This document shows, piece by piece, positions 15,085-18,871 of a stretch of 18,871 bases of DNA. The translations under genes were made by a program, and so were the position numbers. Location of the stretch: the NCBI GenBank assembly GCA_963617965.1, contig CAVEQO010000040.1:1-18871 (forward strand), in the 5' to 3' direction. Every line of letters begins with the position of its first letter. Within the stretch, counting starts at the first letter, position 1. The DNA is from UBA6382 sp963617965. GTDB lineage: Bacteria; Bacteroidota; Bacteroidia; Bacteroidales; Bacteroidaceae. The notes beneath the pieces were generated by a model that was not told where the DNA came from, made no database searches, and worked only from the letters and a program-made list of their open reading frames with translations.

Positions 15085-15125
15085 GACAGTCTCCCCTCCG
15101 CAGCCGTTGCGGAGGGGAGACTGTC
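15085..15125. terminator. Bidirectional terminator between converging genes
   Basis: An exact 18-bp inverted repeat (15085-15102 and 15108-15125) encloses a 5-base GCCGT loop. Read leftward, it lies 14 bases after the stop of the lipoprotein gene and is followed by TTGTTTTG, a fair T-tract. Read rightward, it ends the nuo operon but lacks a T-run. It most likely serves both converging transcripts. Confidence 0.8.
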
Positions 15126-15139
15126 CGTATAATCCCGGC

Positions 15140-16387
15140 TCAATCGCCGTCAAGCCATGTGAAGCGTACCGGGCAATAGTCTATGTTCCGGACCGGGTTG
15201 CGCATTCCCATTATCGCAGGGGTCAGCCGTTTGCCGTAGAGCACCACCTTGAGCTTGAGGCTCTTGCCGCCGGCTGTCACCTGATACCAGTCGTTGCCCA
15301 GATAGGTCACGGCATAGCCGCCGGCAGCGAACTCGCCGTAGCCGCACGGCAGGAACATGTCGACACTGTAATTTTTCTTCTGCACACGGAAGTCTGTCAT
15401 GCCGGCGAAACGCTGTGCCATGGATTTGCGGTATTTCCTGCGGATTTTCCTCATGTCGTCGCCCGACTTCAGAAGAGAACGGCAGAATTCCTCCACAAAC
15501 GCCAGCTTGAGGGCGTTTGCCTTGTCCTTGAACCGGTCGATATCCTCTTCGGTCACCAAATTTCCGGGCTGTGCACTCCTGTAAAGCATAGGGCAGAGAA
15601 ACTTGAGATACATGTACTCATCATCGTAGGGGGTGACGGCGAACCTTTTGTCGCTCACGTCCACGCCGTGGATGTCGTCAAGGATGTCTATGTTCATCCG
15701 CTTGTTACAGACCCCCACTATCACGGGAGTCATGTGCTTGCCGACATATGCGACCTTCACTGACACCGTGTCCTGGCCTTTTGGCGAGAAGATGTCCAAC
15801 CAGCCGTCGCCCCTACTCTGCACTCTGTAGAATACGGCTGACGTGTCAATACCCTCCGTCGGCTTGAATATCTGCCAGCCGCCCAAATCGGAATAGTGGT
15901 TGGTGCTCGGCACACCCGTCACCGCCTCTCTTACTCCTTCGGACAAGACCGGCAACCATTCTTTGTTGAGCGACTCATACACAAAAACATTTCTGTTCAT
16001 CGAGGCGAGCATGCGCTTCAGATTCCTTTGCGTGGCAGCTGACATGATTCTCTTGAAATCCTCGATATCGCACTCGGAAACGTAGCCCTCCGGGCAGAAT
16101 ACGGCATATATGTAGTCCCTGACAAGCCTGTGACCGTGAGTCTTGATGCTCCTGCCCCTCGGAAATATCGGCGAATTCATAAAAGCATCATAACCTCCGT
16201 CCAGTCTCGATGGAGTCGTGCCGAACTTAACATCACGGTCCGGCTCTCTGCCCCAATAGGAATAATCTACCACAGGGTCTGATCCTCCCCAATACGTATA
16301 ACCCAAATAGCGGAGGTTCGTTTCTGTACAGGAAACCAATGCCAACAGAAGACCGCCGACAAAAAGACCTTTCAAGAGATTGTACAT
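15140..16387 (-). CDS. Lipoprotein with internal duplication, function unknown
   Basis: This 415-residue protein starts with a lipoprotein signal: MYNLLKG, a hydrophobic stretch, then LVSC with the lipidated cysteine at 20. I place the start at 16387 rather than an in-frame codon at 16417, because the lipobox then sits at the usual distance. After the cysteine, residues 21-85 are rich in Tyr, Gly and Trp. The rest consists of two copies of one domain, about residues 87-234 and 256-403. Shared marks are a Tyr-rich opening and DIEDFK / DIDRFK near the front, and a closing pattern V-x-Y-x-G-K-x-x-T-P-x-I-x-G-x-x-N-x-x-x-N-I-D (213-234 against 382-403). I do not recognise the domain. The start overlaps the end of the upstream Gly/Ser-linker gene by 16 bases, so the two are probably made together. 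With no +2 aspartate rule known for this phylum, inner versus outer membrane cannot be told. Confidence 0.85.
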   Translation of the reverse strand: MYNLLKGLFVGGLLLALVSCTETNLRYLGYTYWGGSDPVVDYSYWGREPDRDVKFGTTPSRLDGGYDAFMNSPIFPRGRSIKTHGHRLVRDYIYAVFCPEGYVSECDIEDFKRIMSAATQRNLKRMLASMNRNVFVYESLNKEWLPVLSEGVREAVTGVPSTNHYSDLGGWQIFKPTEGIDTSAVFYRVQSRGDGWLDIFSPKGQDTVSVKVAYVGKHMTPVIVGVCNKRMNIDILDDIHGVDVSDKRFAVTPYDDEYMYLKFLCPMLYRSAQPGNLVTEEDIDRFKDKANALKLAFVEEFCRSLLKSGDDMRKIRRKYRKSMAQRFAGMTDFRVQKKNYSVDMFLPCGYGEFAAGGYAVTYLGNDWYQVTAGGKSLKLKVVLYGKRLTPAIMGMRNPVRNIDYCPVRFTWLDGD

Positions 16388-16965
16388 GACTGTACTTTTA
16401 TTGAGCCGAAAACACACTTCAACAAAAGGGAAATCGTCAGAGACTTGTACTCCGTTTTCGTTTCGGAGGTCTCTTTCATTCCCATGTCATATTCCGTGAT
16501 AACAGTCTTAAATTCTTGCGAAGGAAAATTAATCTCAAACAACAAGTTCACCCCATTGGCATCTTCCCGTTTCGGAAAATCTTTTGACATAAGCAGAAGT
16601 CCTCTGGACACGGGTGCGTAATATTTACAACCTTTTTCCTGCTTGCCAGAGGGCACTCCGGTACAAACCACCTGAACGTTAGCCACACGCACTTCTATTG
16701 ATGTAACAGCGTCCCCTTTCAGCGAATAGCTCACGCTCAAATTGAAAGAGCCGTTGGCCTCCCATCTGCCGCCAAACGACGATGATAACGTCCCGCTCGC
16801 ATTGACAACATCAAATCCTGATCCCCCACTGCCGGAACCGTCTCCGGAGCCGCCTCCAGAACCACTTCCCGAACCGCTTGGGGGAGCTTTGACCACACAG
16901 TCATTCCCGTTTGGATTTACTTTCTCATTCGCTGTCGCAAAACCGACATTCACAATCTTTTTCAT
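16372..16965 (-). CDS. Gly/Ser-linker protein, function unknown
   Basis: This 197-residue protein is not recognised. Residues 1-29 form a short polar N-terminus with no signal peptide (MKKIVNVGFATANEKVNPNG, then a cysteine at 23 and APP). Residues 30-50 are almost pure Gly and Ser with one Asp, a flexible linker. Residues 51-197 look like an all-beta domain of alternating strands, with four cysteines (101, 113, 184, 194) that could pair. A Bacteroidota -7 element lies about 45 bases before the ATG, so it can be transcribed separately from the glycosyltransferase gene upstream. Its 3' end overlaps the lipoprotein start. The N-terminal segment before a Gly-rich stretch recalls a leader plus core layout, and the Ser-rich linker could be a target of the neighbouring glycosyltransferase; both ideas are speculation. 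The surrounding DNA is visibly more A/T-rich than the nuo operon. Confidence 0.75.
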   Translation of the reverse strand: MKKIVNVGFATANEKVNPNGNDCVVKAPPSGSGSGSGGGSGDGSGSGGSGFDVVNASGTLSSSFGGRWEANGSFNLSVSYSLKGDAVTSIEVRVANVQVVCTGVPSGKQEKGCKYYAPVSRGLLLMSKDFPKREDANGVNLLFEINFPSQEFKTVITEYDMGMKETSETKTEYKSLTISLLLKCVFGSIKVQSCTIS

Positions 16966-17009
16966 AGCTTAATGATTTTTAAACAAATTAAACAATAATC
17001 TTCGTGTTG

Positions 17010-17017
17010 CAAATTTA
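17010..17017 (-). promoter_or_regulatory. Bacteroidota -7 element of the linker/lipoprotein genes
   Basis: On the minus strand TAAATTTG matches TAnnTTTG exactly, about 45 bases upstream of the start at 16965, in an A/T-rich gap of 194 bases. No good -33 element is seen at the expected spacing. An inverted repeat lies just upstream. Confidence 0.55.
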
Positions 17018-17046
17018 TAAAAACAGAACGATATTATGAATATTGT

Positions 17047-17066
17047 TGCCAAAATTTTATTTGGCA
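17047..17066. promoter_or_regulatory. 7-bp inverted repeat upstream of the -7 element
   Basis: TGCCAAA (17047-17053) and TTTGGCA (17060-17066) are exact reverse complements around a 6-base A/T loop. It lies about 44-63 bases upstream of the predicted transcription start of the linker gene, a fitting place for an activator or repressor site. It could instead be a weak terminator of the glycosyltransferase gene, which ends at 17160, but no T-run follows on the minus strand. Confidence 0.4.
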
Positions 17067-17159
17067 CATTACAATCTTCAATGGGAAAGTTCCATCATGC
17101 GTTTGCATTCATCTGTTCCGACAATAAAAATCCCGTTTGCAAAACATTCTGTACGGACA

Positions 17160-18871
17160 TCACTTTTCTCCGCAATTGGCTGAAGAATGGGACTGCTCCG
17201 GCAATCCTGCTCCATACAGCCTACAGACGAACTGACCCGCCAGACCTTGCTGCAAGCCGATGCCACATGGTCGGGATGGTTTTACAAAGCGGAGGAGAGA
17301 CATATCCGGTCTGCAAATCTCCCCTTTCACCAGTTTTCCAAAGACATCAGACTGTTCCCTTAATCCCTCCGGCGCATCTTCCGGCAAGTTTGCCAAAGCC
17401 TTTTTAACGTCCTCCATATAACCGGGGTCAAAGACCTGTTTTCCCCTGTTGTTGCAGAGGTGGGCATTGACATATGTCACCACGCCCTCAAGTCCCGTTT
17501 CCAACGATAAATCGGTCATCCGCACGGGGTTTGACAACATCAACCGCCTGTCAAGTTCCCTGCACGCCTCGGAAGTGTCCACGTCTGCCACGTTTGCGGC
17601 AGAAAGATATTCCAACGCCCAGCCAATACCGCTCAACCCAACAGAGAAGCTCGTGTCAGTATTGCACGACAAGGCTACGATACACTTGTTTGTCGCCTCT
17701 ATGCAGAAATCCCTCAATGCCACAATATCGTATTTCGCCGCATACTCCGCTATAGCCACCACAACACCCAGCCGTCCGTCCAACAGTCCTGGAGAACAGA
17801 TGCCGTTGCATTTCAGCACCAAGTCATACAACATTTCCTTATACGGCAATGTCGGCAAAGGCTTTTCCGGCAGCACTGCCGCGTTGTCGACCAGTTGCCC
17901 AACCATTTTCACAAATGCGTTTTTCATTGTCGCCGTGGTGTAGTGTTCCAAATATGTTTTACGGGCATTGTGCCCCAGCATTTGTTTGCCGGCTGCGTCC
18001 ATCTCCAGCACCGTTGCCACCGCACGGGCGAGGTTACGCACATAAATGCCCGGTTTTTCCCTTTTGCCGATTTTCGCCACAACAGCGTTGTAGCCGTGCT
18101 TGAACATTCTCCTCACGCCCAGACCATCGGAAGCGACTATCACCAAACCGTATGCCATCATTTCCATACCGGCATATCCGCATTGTTCGGAGTATGAGGG
18201 CACAATTCCCACATCTGCCGCACGATACCATTTGACCAGTTCCTTTGCCGTGACCTGCCCGGCAAGGACTATTCTGGCTTTCCCCACAGGGCAAAGCCTC
18301 GACACGATATCCGGCTCATGCAGCCGACCAAGAACTACAAGCTTGGCATGCGGAAATTTTTCCACGACCTTCTCAAACGCTGCCAATGTGGCATGAAACC
18401 CCTTGCATTTCGTTGTGCGCCCCACATAAAGCAACACTCTGTCGTCCGCGTCAAGCAGAAGACTTCTTCGAATTTTGTCACGTTGTCTATGCGACATACT
18501 GCCACCTTTCATATCCCTGCCGTTTGGAATGAGGACTGTCTTGCGTGTGCTTATGCCATACACGCGCCTCAACAGGCTGAGGGTATCTGCATTCATAGCT
18601 ATACACCTGTCGGCAAGACCGTACATCTCCGCCTCCTTCACAAACAGATGCCTCACAATGCCCCCTTCGTCATTCTGCGGGCTTCTCTTGCCAACGTTCT
18701 TCACAATTGCCCGGAACTTGCGCACATCGCCAAGCAGCCTCTCCGTCCACGTCTGGTCGTGAATGACAAAAACAGTCTTGGATAGAGGATAATATTCCTT
18801 CAGGGCTTTCAGCAATCCGTTGCACAGAAAATAGTTCAGCAAAAAGACGTTGCCCGGCGCATCGGGGATTT
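17160..18871 (-). CDS. Glycosyltransferase-LanC-like fusion (5' end off window)
   Basis: The frame stays open to the right edge, so the N-terminus is missing; residue numbers here count from the codon at 18842. Residues 1-315 are a GT-B fold, family-4-type glycosyltransferase: the N-terminal domain ends in VLIPNGRD (103-110), the donor domain opens with LLYVGRTTKCKGF (137-149), and the E-x7-E motif is E219 and E227 in SEQCGYAGMEMMAYG. It resembles the glycosyltransferases linked to peptide-maturation loci in Bacteroidales (TIGR04157-like, from memory). Residues about 340-560 form a second domain with repeated helix-loop units: GLLDGRLGVVVAI, GLSGIGWALEYL, GLEGVVTYV and GLQQGLAGQFV. That is the pattern of the LanC alpha/alpha toroid, but the zinc-binding Cys and Cys-His motifs of true lanthionine cyclases are not seen. 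It probably modifies a peptide or protein encoded nearby. The Gly/Ser-linker gene follows after 194 bases. Confidence 0.85.
   Translation of the reverse strand, partial: IPDAPGNVFLLNYFLCNGLLKALKEYYPLSKTVFVIHDQTWTERLLGDVRKFRAIVKNVGKRSPQNDEGGIVRHLFVKEAEMYGLADRCIAMNADTLSLLRRVYGISTRKTVLIPNGRDMKGGSMSHRQRDKIRRSLLLDADDRVLLYVGRTTKCKGFHATLAAFEKVVEKFPHAKLVVLGRLHEPDIVSRLCPVGKARIVLAGQVTAKELVKWYRAADVGIVPSYSEQCGYAGMEMMAYGLVIVASDGLGVRRMFKHGYNAVVAKIGKREKPGIYVRNLARAVATVLEMDAAGKQMLGHNARKTYLEHYTTATMKNAFVKMVGQLVDNAAVLPEKPLPTLPYKEMLYDLVLKCNGICSPGLLDGRLGVVVAIAEYAAKYDIVALRDFCIEATNKCIVALSCNTDTSFSVGLSGIGWALEYLSAANVADVDTSEACRELDRRLMLSNPVRMTDLSLETGLEGVVTYVNAHLCNNRGKQVFDPGYMEDVKKALANLPEDAPEGLREQSDVFGKLVKGEICRPDMSLLRFVKPSRPCGIGLQQGLAGQFVCRLYGAGLPEQSHSSANCGEK

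Noticed and set aside
16816..16878. CRISPR or tandem repeat array in the Gly/Ser tract
   Set aside because: The units are degenerate, codon-sized and within an open reading frame; there are no spacers.
17078..17266. Frameshifted continuation of the glycosyltransferase-LanC protein
   Set aside because: The alternative frame past the stop at 17160 shows no LanC-like glycine motif, and the last repeat already ends normally before the stop.

Overview
The window reads as chromosomal DNA from a member of the Bacteroidota, most likely the order Bacteroidales. The evidence is a complex I operon of the reduced Bacteroidota type (fused nuoCD, no nuoE, nuoF or nuoG), a secreted BspA-like leucine-rich-repeat protein, a glycosyltransferase of the kind found in Bacteroidales peptide-modification loci, promoter elements matching the Bacteroidota -7 consensus TAnnTTTG, and start codons preceded by A-rich leaders rather than strong Shine-Dalgarno sequences. 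Genus cannot be fixed from the sequence alone.

Layout, left to right. Positions 1-385 hold no convincing gene but carry several inverted repeats, including a terminator for the gene that follows. A leftward gene (386-2077) encodes an exported protein with BspA-type leucine-rich repeats. Next comes a leftward group, read in the order ndk (4626-4159), a compact AAA/ABC-type ATPase (4089-3250) and a DUF4435/TOPRIM-like protein (3227-2232). The ATPase plus DUF4435 pair has the composition and gene order of the PARIS anti-phage system (AriA then AriB), and is one of two candidates here for an undescribed system. A hairpin with a T-rich tail after ndk may limit read-through into the pair.

Positions 4627-4950 form a divergent promoter region, with one promoter for ndk and one for the rightward nuo operon. 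The operon (4951-15037) encodes NuoA, B, CD, H, I, J, K, L, M and N: the proton-pumping membrane arm plus the quinone-reducing connecting module. The NADH-oxidising module is absent, so the electron donor is not NADH through NuoEFG. NuoM lacks the conserved lysine of its first proton channel, and NuoI has an unusual Lys/Pro/Ala-rich tail. The operon ends at a strong 18-bp hairpin that also serves the converging genes on its right.

Positions 15140-18871 form a leftward accessory locus. In order of transcription it encodes a glycosyltransferase fused to a LanC-like domain without recognisable zinc ligands (its N-terminus lies beyond the right edge), a Gly/Ser-linker protein with its own promoter, and a lipoprotein whose start overlaps the end of the linker protein gene and whose sequence is an internal duplication. 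This resembles the edge of a peptide- or protein-modification and display locus, and is the second candidate system. Functions of the last two proteins are unknown.
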